Program-made: the position numbers and the translations under genes | Notes under the pieces: generated by a model | The model's database searches: none | The model's input: the letters and a program-made list of their open reading frames with translations, nothing else | Told to the model about the DNA's origin: nothing | NCBI GenBank assembly: GCA_963742925.1 | Contig: CAVUNV010000009.1 | Coordinates: forward strand, 124,001 to 188,000 | Source of the DNA: PALSA-612 sp963742925 | GTDB taxonomy: Bacteria > Actinomycetota > Thermoleophilia > Gaiellales > Gaiellaceae | Direction: 5' to 3' | DNA: 64,000 nucleotides | Shown here: piece by piece, positions 50,465 to 59,491 of the stretch | Layout of the letters: the number at the start of each line of letters is the position of its first letter | Numbering within the stretch: position 1 is the stretch's first letter

Positions 50465-51574
50465 CTAGGAGTCGCGGAGGAACGACGGCACGTCGAGCAC
50501 GTCGTCCGGGATCTCGAAGCTTTCGGACGGGCGCTCCTCACGGACAGCGGCCGGAGCCGGAACCGGAGCGGTCGACCGAGCCGGACGTGGCTCGGACGCC
50601 GGTGTCTGCCGGCGGCGCCGGCGCTGGGCGTCGCCGAAACCGGTCGCGATCACCGTCACGCGCAGCTCGTCGCCGAGGCCTTCGTCGATCACGGCGCCGA
50701 AGATGATGTTGGCGTCGCTCGCAGCGGCGCTGGTCACGACCTCTGCGGCCTCGTTCACCTCGAACAGGCCCAGGTCGGCGGGACCGGTGACGTTGAGCAG
50801 GATGCCGGTCGCTCCCTCGATCGACGAGTCGAGCAGCGGTGACGAGACGGCGCTGCGCGCGGCCTCGGAGGCGCGCCCGTCGCCGCTGGCCGTGCCGATG
50901 CCCATCATCGCCGTGCCTGCCTCGCGCATGATCGTGCGCACGTCGGCGAAGTCGAGGTTGACGAGGCCCGGGATCGTGATCAGATCGGTGATGCCCTGGA
51001 CGCCCTGGCGCAGGACGTCGTCGGCGAGCCGGAACGCGTCCACTACGGACGTGTCCTTGTCGACCACCTGCAACAGCCGGTCGTTCTCGATCACGATGAT
51101 CGTGTCGACCCGCTCCTGCAGCGCCGCGAGCCCCTGCTGCGCGATCTCGGCGCGGCGGCGACCCTCGAAGGAGAACGGCCGGGTGACGACGCCGACGGTC
51201 AGCGCTCCGACCTCGAGCGCCAGGTCGGCGACGACCGGGGCAGCGCCGGTGCCGGTGCCGCCGCCCTCACCTGCGGTGACGAAGACCATGTCGGCACCTT
51301 TCAGCGCTTCCTTCAGCTCGTCGCGCGACTCCTGCGCGGCCGAGCGGCCGACCTCGGGATTCGCGCCGGCGCCGAGCCCGCGGGTGACTGCCTCGCCGAT
51401 GTGGATCTTCACGTCCGCGTCGCTCATCAGGAGCGCCTGCGCGTCGGTGTTGACGCCGATGAACTCGACGCCGGCGAGGCCTGCGTCGACCATGCGGTTG
51501 ACGGCGTTCGTACCCCCGCCGCCGACTCCGACGACCTTGATTACCGCGACGTAGTTTCCGGCTTGACCTCTCAT
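50465..51574 (-). CDS. ftsZ: Cell division GTPase FtsZ
   Basis: The tubulin-like GTPase that forms the division ring. The 369-residue protein has GVGGGGTNAVNRM, the GTP signature EGGGTGTGAAPVV (about residues 102-114), NLDFADV in the T7 loop, an Arg/Pro-rich linker and the conserved C-terminal tail DDVLDVPSFLRDS that binds membrane tethers. No ftsA is adjacent, as usual in Actinomycetota. The ATG at 51574 has GAGAGG at normal spacing, and GATAAT (51594-51599, minus strand) is a likely -10. It is therefore expressed in part from its own promoter in the 149-base gap after ftsQ. Confidence 0.98.
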   Translation of the reverse strand: MRGQAGNYVAVIKVVGVGGGGTNAVNRMVDAGLAGVEFIGVNTDAQALLMSDADVKIHIGEAVTRGLGAGANPEVGRSAAQESRDELKEALKGADMVFVTAGEGGGTGTGAAPVVADLALEVGALTVGVVTRPFSFEGRRRAEIAQQGLAALQERVDTIIVIENDRLLQVVDKDTSVVDAFRLADDVLRQGVQGITDLITIPGLVNLDFADVRTIMREAGTAMMGIGTASGDGRASEAARSAVSSPLLDSSIEGATGILLNVTGPADLGLFEVNEAAEVVTSAAASDANIIFGAVIDEGLGDELRVTVIATGFGDAQRRRRRQTPASEPRPARSTAPVPAPAAVREERPSESFEIPDDVLDVPSFLRDS

Positions 51575-51723
51575 CAGCTTCTGCCTCTCACCCGATTATC
51601 GACCGAGGGAACCTGAACCTTTACTGGAGCGTTATTGCCGTATCCGCAGAATGTGCCTGCCAGCGTAGGCACTCCTGATTGGCGTGTCAATCGGAAATTC
51701 CTGCTTGGCGAACACGCAAAGAC

Positions 51724-52590
51724 TCAACCTTGACCAGAGAGTTGAGAGTTGGTGGTCGTCGTCGGTAGCCCTCCCTGCGGCGTGGTGGTCCCCGCCGAGT
51801 AACCCGCCACAGCGCGCGTCGGCACGCTGACGTCGACGTATAGAGCGCCTTCGGCCCGCCGGAGGACCGCCGCGGCGACGGCGATCTTGACCGGCATGTT
51901 GCTCATGTCGCCGAGCCGGACCTCCCTCCCGGAGGCGAGCTGGAGCACGAGCTGTCCGCCGTCGTCGTCCCGGACGGACAGGACGCGACCCGGGAAGTGC
52001 GCCTCGCGAAGCGCGGCGGCGACTGCAACCGCGTTGCCGGTCGTGACCGGCGCACCGACTGCGACGTCGGTCTCGGCGGCCAGCCAGATCCGCGGCAGCG
52101 GCGGATACGACCCCGGCTGCAGGGCCGCAAGCACACGGCCGCTCGCCGCAACGAGCCAGGCATCCGACCCTCTCCTCAGGACGGCCACGGGCTGCTCCAC
52201 GCTCACCTGCACGCGCAGCGTGTGCGGGAAGTCGCGGTCGTAGCTCACGCGTGCGATCTGCGGAAAGCCGGCAAGGCGCCGGTCGGCGTCGGCGCGACTG
52301 AACGAGACGAGACTCTTCCCGTCGAGCGGCGCCAGCGCGGTACGGATCTGCGCCGCGAGAGCGGGAGGCGCTCCTTCGACGTCGATTCTCTGAACGGCGA
52401 AGACGGACGTCTCACGCGCGATCACATAGGCACCGACCGCGCCGGCCAGCAGCGCGAAGCCGATCGCGAGCGACCGGCCGCTCGGAAGCCACCCTGCCAG
52501 CTGAAGAGAGCTGCGGCCGCGTCTCGTCAGCGGCAGTGCGTGCGCCCGGGCAGGCACCCGCCGTCGTCGCTTCTCGGCCACGGGGATCAC
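51724..52590 (-). CDS. ftsQ: Cell division protein FtsQ
   Basis: A 288-residue bitopic division protein linking the divisome. It has a basic cytosolic N-terminus, one membrane helix near residues 40-60 (SLAIGFALLAGAVGAYVIA) and a POTRA domain (VFAVQRIDVEGAP to HTLRVQVSVEQPVAVL). The FtsQ beta domain follows (DAWLVAASGRVL, RIWLAAE). GTG at 52590 with GAGGG upstream is preferred to the longer frame to 52698, which runs back into murB. The order murB-ftsQ-ftsZ is normal. Confidence 0.93.
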   Translation of the reverse strand: MIPVAEKRRRRVPARAHALPLTRRGRSSLQLAGWLPSGRSLAIGFALLAGAVGAYVIARETSVFAVQRIDVEGAPPALAAQIRTALAPLDGKSLVSFSRADADRRLAGFPQIARVSYDRDFPHTLRVQVSVEQPVAVLRRGSDAWLVAASGRVLAALQPGSYPPLPRIWLAAETDVAVGAPVTTGNAVAVAAALREAHFPGRVLSVRDDDGGQLVLQLASGREVRLGDMSNMPVKIAVAAAVLRRAEGALYVDVSVPTRAVAGYSAGTTTPQGGLPTTTTNSQLSGQG

Positions 52591-52627
52591 TTCGCCCTCG
52601 CCGCCGCGCTTCCTACCTCCCGGGTGG

Positions 52628-53545
52628 CTACGCCGCTCGGCCGACGGGCGGCAGCTCGAGCTCTCCGACCAGCTCGACCTCCCGCTCGAGCACGACACCG
52701 AACTGCTCGAGAGCCCGCCTCCGGCCCTCCGCCATCAGCGCGAGCGCGTCGGCGGCCGTCGCACCGCCCGTGTTCTCGATGAAGTTCGCGTGCACGGGCG
52801 AGATCCGGGCGCCGCCGATCGCGTGGCCCTTGAGACCGCAAGCCTCCAGCATCCGGCCGGCGCCCAGCTCGTGCGCCGGGTTCTTGAAGACGCTTCCGAA
52901 CGTGCGCTTGTTCGTCGGCTGGGTCGCCTTGCGCCGTGCGTTGAGCTCCGCAATCGTCCTCTTCACCTCCTCCGGCGGACGCGGTATCAGCCGGAACTCG
53001 ACGCGGGCGACGATCTGGCCAGGGCGTAGCGCCGAGTGGCGGTAGGCGAGATCGAGCTCGTCGAGCCCCAGCCAGCCCACCCCGGCTGCGTCGACGACGA
53101 GCGCCCTCGTGAGCACCTGCGACCAGTCGCTCCCGTAGGCACCGGCGTTCATCCTCACGCCTCCCCCCGCCGTACCCGGGATCGCGCAGGCGAACTCGAA
53201 CCCGCCGAGGCCGCCGGCGCGCGCCCGATGGAGACAGACGGCGTTGGCCGCGCCTCCGCCGGCGACGAGCAGCTCCCCTTCGATGTCGACGCCGGCCAGC
53301 TCGCCCGCCAAGCGCACGACGAGCGCCTCGACGCCGGCGTCGGCGGCGAGCAGGTTCGACCCGAGCCCGATCGGAACGATGCGCAGCCCGCGCTCGGCGG
53401 CCCAGGCGACGACCTGCTCGAGCTCGACGAGGGTGCGCGGCTGCGCGAACGCACGCGCAGGGCCGCCGATCCCGACCGTCGTCAGCCGCGCGAGCGGCGC
53501 GCCCTCCTCAATCGTCACCGAGCCGGCCTGTGGACTCATCGTCAC
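52628..53545 (-). CDS. murB: UDP-N-acetylenolpyruvoylglucosamine reductase
   Basis: MurB reduces UDP-GlcNAc-enolpyruvate to UDP-MurNAc with NADPH and FAD. The 305-residue protein has TTVGIGGPARAFAQP, GLGSNLLAADAGVEALVV, CAIPGTAGGGVRMNAGAYG (with the catalytic-site Ser/Gly region) and TFGSVFKNP near the end. MTM at 53545 or M at 53539 can be the start. A 124-base structured gap separates it from murC. Confidence 0.96.
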   Translation of the reverse strand: MTMSPQAGSVTIEEGAPLARLTTVGIGGPARAFAQPRTLVELEQVVAWAAERGLRIVPIGLGSNLLAADAGVEALVVRLAGELAGVDIEGELLVAGGGAANAVCLHRARAGGLGGFEFACAIPGTAGGGVRMNAGAYGSDWSQVLTRALVVDAAGVGWLGLDELDLAYRHSALRPGQIVARVEFRLIPRPPEEVKRTIAELNARRKATQPTNKRTFGSVFKNPAHELGAGRMLEACGLKGHAIGGARISPVHANFIENTGGATAADALALMAEGRRRALEQFGVVLEREVELVGELELPPVGRAA

Positions 53546-53577
53546 AGTTTCGGCACGCTCGGGTCACACACGCGTGA

Positions 53578-53641
53578 CAATTTCCCCGCTACGCTCAAAT
53601 CGGGGGCAGGGCGCGGAAGCGCCCCCGGGGGAAACAAATTG
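53578..53641. promoter_or_regulatory. Nested stem structure in the murC-murB gap
   Basis: An outer stem (CAATTTCCCCG at 53578-53588 with the complementary segment ending AAATTG at 53641) encloses an inner hairpin with GCGC-GGAA-GCGC at 53611-53622 and flanking G and C runs. It lies inside an otherwise compact operon. It may be an attenuator, processing site or protein target; no T tract follows. Confidence 0.4.
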
Positions 53642-53669
53642 CATCGGCTCGGCGTGGGCGGGGTCGCGG

Positions 53670-54890
53670 TCATCGCAGCGCGTCCAGCACGAGAGGGGCG
53701 GCCGTGGCGACGTCGTCGGCGCCCTGGGCGAGCACGACGTCGCCGGGGCGGGCGCGGCGGGCGATGAACGCGGCTGCGTCGGCAAGCTCGGGCGTCCACG
53801 CGAGCGGCATGCCGGGGCGGAGCTCGGCCAGCGCATCGACGACGAGCTTCCCGGACACATCCTCGGGCCGGGGCTCGCCGGCGCCGGACACGTCTGCCAC
53901 GGCCACGGCGTCCGCGCTCGAGAGCGCGCGGGCCAGCTCGCGTGCCAGGTGCCGGGTGCGCGAGTAGCGAAGCGGACGGAAGACGACCAACACGCGGCCG
54001 GCGGTCTGCTCGCGGGCGGTCGCGATCGTCAGCGCGATCGCGGCCGGGTGATGCCCGTAGTCGCTGAGCACGGTCACGCCCGCCGCCTCTCCGTGGCGCT
54101 CGAAGCGGTGGCCGGCACCCCGGTAGCGGACGAGCACCGGCAGCGCCTCGTCGCGGGAGACGCCGGCCGACTCGAGCGCGGCGAGCGCGGCGGCCGCGTT
54201 GCGCCGGTTGTGCTCGCCGGGAACGCCGAGCTCGGCGTCCAGCGGTTCGAGCCGGTCGCCGCGCACCACCTGACCGGCGCGAGCTACCCAGGCCTCGAAG
54301 AGCTGCTCGACCTCGGCGAGCGAGGCGAACGTCGAGTGGTGGTCGAAGTCGATGTTCGTGAGCACGGCGATCGTCGGCACGAGCAGCTCGATCGAGCGGT
54401 CGGCCTCGTCGCCCTCCGTGACCAGCCACCCCGCCCCGGCGCGTGCGTTCCCGCCCAGCTGCGGCACCTCGGTGCCGATGACGAACGCCGGATCGCGCCC
54501 CAGCTCCTGGAGGCAGAACGCGATCATCGCGGCCGTCGTCGTCTTGCCGTGGGTGCCGCCGACCACGATCGACGGGCGGGCCGAGACGATCTCGGCGAGG
54601 AGCTCGCCGCGGCGCACCGCCCGCGACGCCGCCGCGACCTCGGGATTGTCGGGCGGCACGGCCGTCGAATAGACCACCTCCGCACCGTCGGGCACGTTGC
54701 CGGCACGTTGCTCCCCGATCAGCGGCTCGATGCCGGCTCCGGTGAGCAGCGGCGTGAACCGTGACCGTTTCGTGTCGGAGCCCCCGACCTCGGCGCCCAG
54801 GCCTGCCGCGAGCAACGCGAGCGCGCTCATCCCGTCGCCGCAGATGCCGACGAACCAGAGGCGACGCCCCGCGAGCTCACCGGCCGGCAA
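53670..54890 (-). CDS. murC: UDP-N-acetylmuramate--L-alanine ligase
   Basis: MurC adds L-alanine to UDP-MurNAc with ATP. The 406-residue Mur ligase has the N-terminal VGICGDGMSALALLAAGLGAEVGGSD, the P-loop GGTHGKTTTAAM, HHSTFASLAEVEQLF, GEHNRRNAAAALAAL and DYGHHPAAI. The length is a little under the 450-490 typical for MurC. It starts at 54890 and overlaps the murG end by 14 bases. Confidence 0.96.
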   Translation of the reverse strand: MPAGELAGRRLWFVGICGDGMSALALLAAGLGAEVGGSDTKRSRFTPLLTGAGIEPLIGEQRAGNVPDGAEVVYSTAVPPDNPEVAAASRAVRRGELLAEIVSARPSIVVGGTHGKTTTAAMIAFCLQELGRDPAFVIGTEVPQLGGNARAGAGWLVTEGDEADRSIELLVPTIAVLTNIDFDHHSTFASLAEVEQLFEAWVARAGQVVRGDRLEPLDAELGVPGEHNRRNAAAALAALESAGVSRDEALPVLVRYRGAGHRFERHGEAAGVTVLSDYGHHPAAIALTIATAREQTAGRVLVVFRPLRYSRTRHLARELARALSSADAVAVADVSGAGEPRPEDVSGKLVVDALAELRPGMPLAWTPELADAAAFIARRARPGDVVLAQGADDVATAAPLVLDALR

Positions 54891-55947
54891 GGCTGATCAG
54901 CTCCTCGGCGATCTCGTCGGCGGCGCCGGGGCGCGCCGTGGCCAGCATCCGCTCCGACATGGCGGCGAGCCGCACGGGGTCGTCGAGCAGCTCCCGAACC
55001 AGCCCCGGCACCCGCCCGATCTCCGCGTCGGGCACGACGACGGCCGCGCCGGCCCGCTCGAAGTAGTGCGCGTTCTTCGCCTGGTGGTCGGCGGTCGCGT
55101 ACGGGTAAGGGACGAGCACGGCGGGCTTGCCGGCGGCGGCGAGCTCGTAGACCGAGCCGCCTGCCCGGCAGAGCACGAGATCGGCGGCGCCGAGGGCAGC
55201 ACCGAACTCGTGCGTGAACGGGACGAGCCGGTAGTCGGGGCGACTCACCCGGCCGCGGAGCTCCTCGTAGTCACGCTCGCCGGCCAGGTGGAGCACGGCC
55301 GGGCCGGACGCCCCGAGGTGCTCGACGACCAGCTCGTTCAGGCTGCGCGCTCCCTGGCTCCCTCCGAAGACGAGCAGCACGGGCCCGTCGGGCGGCAGCT
55401 CGAAGCGGCGCCGCCCCTCCTCGCGCGAGGTGGCGCGGGAGCCCGGGTGGACGGGACGGCCGGTGACGCGGAACTTCGGCGGCTCACGCCCGTCGATGGG
55501 AAAGGAGAGGAACACCCGTCGCGCGAACGGCGCCGCGAGACGGTTGGCGAGGCCGAGGTGGGAGTCGGCCTCGGTCAGCGCCGCCGGGATCCGCCGCGTC
55601 CAGGCGGCGAGCACCATCGGCCCGGCGACGTAGCCTCCTCCGCCGAGGACGACGTCCGGGCGGCGCCGCGCCAGGATCTCGCGGCAGGCGAGCGGGGCGC
55701 GCCCGGCCAGCGCGAGCGAGCGCAGGAGCGCCATGCTGGGCTCGCGCGGGAAGCCGGAGATGCGGAACGGATCGAACTCGTAGCCGGCTTCAGGAACCAG
55801 CTGCGCTTCGACTCGATCCGGCGACCCGGCGAAGGTCACGCGTGCTCCGCGGGCGCTCAGCGCCTCCGCGATCGCCAGCGACGGCAGCACGTGGCCGCCG
55901 GTTCCCCCGGCTGCTATCACGCACGCGAGCTCGCCCTTCGACTGCAT
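54877..55947 (-). CDS. murG: UDP-N-acetylglucosamine--N-acetylmuramyl-pentapeptide transferase
   Basis: MurG makes lipid II from lipid I at the inner face of the membrane. The 356-residue GT-B glycosyltransferase has the first loop AAGGTGGHVLPSLAIAEAL, VLGGGGYVAGPM, the donor motif VFGGSQGARSLNELV and CRAGGSVYELAAAGKPAVLVPYPYATADHQAKNA. ATG at 55947 overlaps the presumed ftsW stop as TGATG. The frame further upstream is ftsW sequence. Confidence 0.96.
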   Translation of the reverse strand: MQSKGELACVIAAGGTGGHVLPSLAIAEALSARGARVTFAGSPDRVEAQLVPEAGYEFDPFRISGFPREPSMALLRSLALAGRAPLACREILARRRPDVVLGGGGYVAGPMVLAAWTRRIPAALTEADSHLGLANRLAAPFARRVFLSFPIDGREPPKFRVTGRPVHPGSRATSREEGRRRFELPPDGPVLLVFGGSQGARSLNELVVEHLGASGPAVLHLAGERDYEELRGRVSRPDYRLVPFTHEFGAALGAADLVLCRAGGSVYELAAAGKPAVLVPYPYATADHQAKNAHYFERAGAAVVVPDAEIGRVPGLVRELLDDPVRLAAMSERMLATARPGAADEIAEELISLAGR

Positions 55948-57031
55948 CAGCGCTCCCGATGTTAAGGAGAATCCCCGTCGCACCGAGCGCGGCGATCAGG
56001 CTCGAGCCCCCGTAGGAGACGAACGGGAGCGTGATCCCGGTGAGCGGAGCGATCGAGAGCACGGCCGCGAGGTTGATCGCCGCCTGGCCGCAGATCAGCA
56101 CCGTCAGCCCGGCGGCGAAGAGCTTTCCGAACGGGTCGCGGCAGTGCAGCGCGATCCGGAAGCCGGCCCACCCGAAGGCCGCGTAGGCGAAGATCACCCC
56201 CGCCGTGCCGATCAGGCCGAGCTCCTCGCCGACCGTGGCGAAGATCATGTCCGTGTGCGCCTCCGGCAGGTCGAAGATCTTCACCACGCCGTGGCCGATG
56301 CCGACGCCGAAGACGCCGCCCGAGCCGAGCCCGATCATCGCCTGGACGACCTGGAAGCCGGCGCCCTGGGGGTCGTGCCAGGGATCGAGGAAGCTGAGCA
56401 GGCGCGTCCGCCGGTACGGCTCGAGCCAGATCGCGAGCACGCCGAGCGCCGCGACGATCGCGAAGCTGCGGACCAGCAGACCGCTCGGCAGTCCGGCGAC
56501 GACGAGGATCCCGCCGAGCATGACCGCGATCGCCACCGCGGTGCCGAGGTCGGGCTCGACGAGGACGAGCACGCAGGCGAGACCCGCAACGAGCCCGAGC
56601 GGCTTGCCGAGCTCCTTGAGCGACGAGGGACGCTTCCGTTGACGCGCCAGATAGGCGGCGACCCAGGCCGCGAGCGCGAGCTTCGCGAGCTCGGACGGCT
56701 GGAAGGCGAACGGCCCGAGCGACACCCAGCGGCGGGCGCCGTTCACCCGCTGGCCGACGAGCAGGACGCCGGCGAGCAGGACGAGGCTGGCGAGGACGAG
56801 GCTCGGCGCGCTACGGCGCCAGAAGGCGTACGGCGTGCGCGACGCGACGAGCAGGCAGACGAGCCCGATGCCCGCGAACATGGCCTGCCGGGTCAGGTAG
56901 TACATCGGCTGCCCGTTGCCGCCGTCGACGGCGCGCGCCGAGGTGGCGCTGTAGACCATCACGAGCCCGAACGCGGTCAGCGCGAGCGTGACCAGGACCA
57001 GGACGTTCGACTCGAGCTGTGCTCGCTTCAC
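55947..57031 (-). CDS. ftsW: Lipid II polymerase FtsW (suspected 3' indel)
   Basis: A SEDS-family glycosyltransferase that polymerises lipid II with FtsI at the septum. About 361 residues with ten membrane helices, AFQPSELAKLALAAW, VEPDLGTAVAI, ATVGEELGLIG and TLPFVSYGGSSLIAALGATGILLNIG. The open frame does not stop at the end but continues 158 bases into murG. If one base is missing from GGG at 55955-55957, it ends LLNIGER with TGA at 55947-55949, overlapping the murG ATG. GTG at 57031 overlaps the murD TGA. Confidence 0.92.
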
Positions 57032-58220
57032 GCCTCCAGGTTCTGCACCAGTCGCCGAAACTCCTCGCCGCGATGCTCGAAGTTCGTCGAACTGGTCGAA
57101 GCTCGCGCACGCGGGCGAGAGGAGCACGACGTCCCCGGCATGGGCGTCGGCAGCCGCCCGCGTGACGGCCGCGGCGATGTCCTCCACCGCGATCGCCCTC
57201 GGCCCGATCGCCGCGACGAGCTCGCCGGCGGCCTCACCGATCGCGTACACGGCGAGCACGTTCGGCCCCACCCCCGCCGCGAGCGGCTCGAAGCTCTGCC
57301 CCTTGCCGCGCCCGCCGACGATCAGGCGCACAGGCTCCGCCGCGTAGGCGGCGAGCGCGCGGAGCGCCGCAGCCACGTTGGTCGCCTTCGAGTCGTTCAC
57401 GTACCGCACGCCGGCGATCTCCGCGAGCGGCTCGAGCCGGTGCTCGACCCCCGGGAAGGAGACGAGCGCCTCGGCGATCGCCTCGTCGGCGAGCCCGAGC
57501 ATCCGAGCCACGGCGGTCGCGGCAGCGGCGTTCTCGCGATTGTGCTCCCCGGGGATGCGCGGCTCGGCCGGGAGCGGGTCGGCGGCCGAGAACTCGAGCC
57601 CCGGCAGGCCGCTCCCGCGCGGCACGATCGCCGCACCTGCCCGTTCGAAGATCCGCAGCTTCGCGTCGCGGTAGGCGGCGAACGAGCCGTGGCGATCGAG
57701 ATGGTCGGGCTCGAGGTTGAGCAGGAGAGCGATGTCGCAGGCGAGCGTGTGGACGTCCTCGAGCTGGAAGCTCGTCAGCTCGCAGATCAGCAGGGTGCCG
57801 GCGCCGATCTCGTCGGCGACGTCGCTGAGCGGGCGGTGCTCGTTTCCCGCCAGCTGGACACTTCGCCCCGGCGGCGGCGGCCATCGCGCCGAGGAGCCTC
57901 GTCGTCGTCGTCTTGCCCTTCGTGCCGGTGACGCCCACGAGCCGGACGTCCGGGAGCAGCCGGAAGCCGAGCTCGACCTCGCTCCAGACAGGGATCCCGC
58001 GCCGGCGCGCCTCGACCACGAGGGCGTTCTCGCCCGGCACGCCCGGGCTCTTGACGAGCAGCCCCGCGCCCTCGAGCAGCGAGAGATCCTCGTCGCGTCC
58101 GTCCTTGCGATCGGCACCGACGACCTCGACGCCGCGCCGTGCGAGCGCCGCACTGGCCGCCAGGCCCGAGATCCCGAGGCCGACGACGACCACGCGGCCC
58201 GGCAGCTCGACCTTCCTCAC
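57028..58220 (-). CDS. murD: UDP-N-acetylmuramoylalanine--D-glutamate ligase (two indels)
   Basis: MurD adds D-glutamate in peptidoglycan precursor synthesis. About 396 residues in three consecutive frames. Up to TKGKTTTTRLLGAMAAAAGAK the frame starts at 58220. An extra base near 57862-57868 shifts it to VQLAGNEHRPLSDV through VNDSKATN and VVLLSPACASFDQF. An extra base near 57082 shifts it again to FEHRGEEFRRLVQ and the stop at 57028. As an essential gene with intact sequence on both sides, it is surely whole in the organism. GTG at 58220 overlaps the small gene upstream. Confidence 0.94.
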
Positions 58221-58459
58221 CGCGTGACCCGCGCGACCTCCGGCGAGACGGGCGTGCCCACCACCTCGTCGGCCGATCCGTCCGGGAGCGGGATCACCTC
58301 GGCGCCGCCGATCATGAACCAGACCCGGGGATCGGCGAGCTCGACCAGCAGCAGCTCGAGCCGGCCGGCCGACTCGTCCAGCACGACCACGTCCTCGTCG
58401 CCTACCCGCTCGAGGACGTCGGCGACGACCGAGGCCTCGGCTCCGACGACCAGGACCAT
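58217..58459 (-). CDS. Mini methyltransferase-like protein inside the mur cluster
   Basis: An 80-residue protein between mraY and murD. Its sequence VLVVGAEASVVADVLERVG, VVVLDESAGRLELLL and AEVIPLPDGSADEVVG follows the order of the SAM-binding Rossmann motifs (I, II and the lPFPDgSFDvV strand). However, the glycine-rich loop is altered (GAEAS) and nothing follows the third strand. It is therefore a half-size, possibly non-catalytic methyltransferase-like domain. It begins 10 bases after the mraY stop and overlaps murD by GTGA. Its role in envelope synthesis is unknown. Confidence 0.7.
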   Translation of the reverse strand: MVLVVGAEASVVADVLERVGDEDVVVLDESAGRLELLLVELADPRVWFMIGGAEVIPLPDGSADEVVGTPVSPEVARVTR

Positions 58460-58469
58460 CAGGGGCGAT

Positions 58470-59491
58470 TCACCTGTGCTCCCGGAAGAACTGGAAGTAG
58501 TAGCGGTAGTAGAGGGCGAAGCCGAGTGCGCACAGGATCGCGCACAGGATCCAGAAGCGCACCATGATCTTCGTCTCGGACCAGGCCTTCATCTCGAAGT
58601 GGTGATGGATCGGAGTCATCAGGAAGACCCGTTTGCCGAAGCGTTTGAAGGCGAACACCTGGATCATCACGGACAGTGCCTCGATCAGGAAGATGCCGCC
58701 GATCAGGAGCAGCAGGAACTCGGCCTTCATCACGATCGCGAAGGCGGCCAGCGCGCCGCCGATGGCCATCGAGCCCGTGTCGCCCATGAAGATCTCCGCG
58801 GGCCAGGCGTTGTACCAGAGGAATCCGATGATCGCCCCGATCAGCGCCGCCCCCACGATCGCCAGGTCGAGGTAGATCTCGTTGCGATTCGCGGGGACGC
58901 GGTTCGAGCGGATCCAGGCGATCACGGCCATCGCCGTGAAGGTGAAGACGGCGATGATCCCGGTGCCGGCCGCGAGCCCGTCGACCCCGTCCGACAGGTT
59001 CACGCCGTTGGCGGCGCCGGCGATGATGAAGAAGAGGAGCAGATACCAGCCCCAGGAGAGCGGGAGCTTGCCGTTCACGATCGGGATGTAGACGCTCGTC
59101 TCGAAGTGCCGGTGATGCGTCACGTAGGCGACGACGGCCGTGATCGCCGCGAGCAGCAGGAGCTTCCAGCGGCCGCGCAACCCGAGCGAGCGCTTGCGGG
59201 TCTGCTTGGCGAAGTCGTCCGCGAAGCCGATCGCGGCGCAGCTCAGGAAGACGAAGAAGACGAGCAGCGAGTTCGTCGTGTAGTGGCCGAGCGCGAGGAA
59301 CGGGATCGCCATGGCGACGACGATCAGGACGCCGCCCATCGTCGGCGTGCCCTGCTTGACCGATGATGGCTCGGCACTTCCTCGCGGATCTGCTGGCCGT
59401 ATTCGCGCTCGCGCAGGAAGCGGATGAAGCGCGGCCCGATCGCGATCGAGATCAGAAGCGCGAGGACGCCGGCGATCAGGACTCTGACCAT
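58470..59491 (-). CDS. mraY: Phospho-N-acetylmuramoyl-pentapeptide transferase (one indel)
   Basis: MraY links the UDP-MurNAc-pentapeptide to undecaprenyl phosphate, making lipid I. 340 residues with ten membrane helices. Landmarks are KQGTPTMGGVLIV, FADDFAKQT, NLSDGVDGLAAG, NAWPAEIFMGDTGSMAIGG and MTPIHHHFE with the catalytic aspartates. One base is missing near 59360, where EVPSHH must join KQGTPTMGG. The first 43 residues (MVRVLIAGVLALLISIAIG) are in the other frame. ATG at 59491 shares TGATG with the murF stop. Confidence 0.95.

Noticed and set aside
57028..58220. Programmed frameshifting in murD
   Set aside because: Two separate shifts at unrelated sequences without slippery heptamers or downstream structures, alongside similar breaks in many genes, point to sequence errors.
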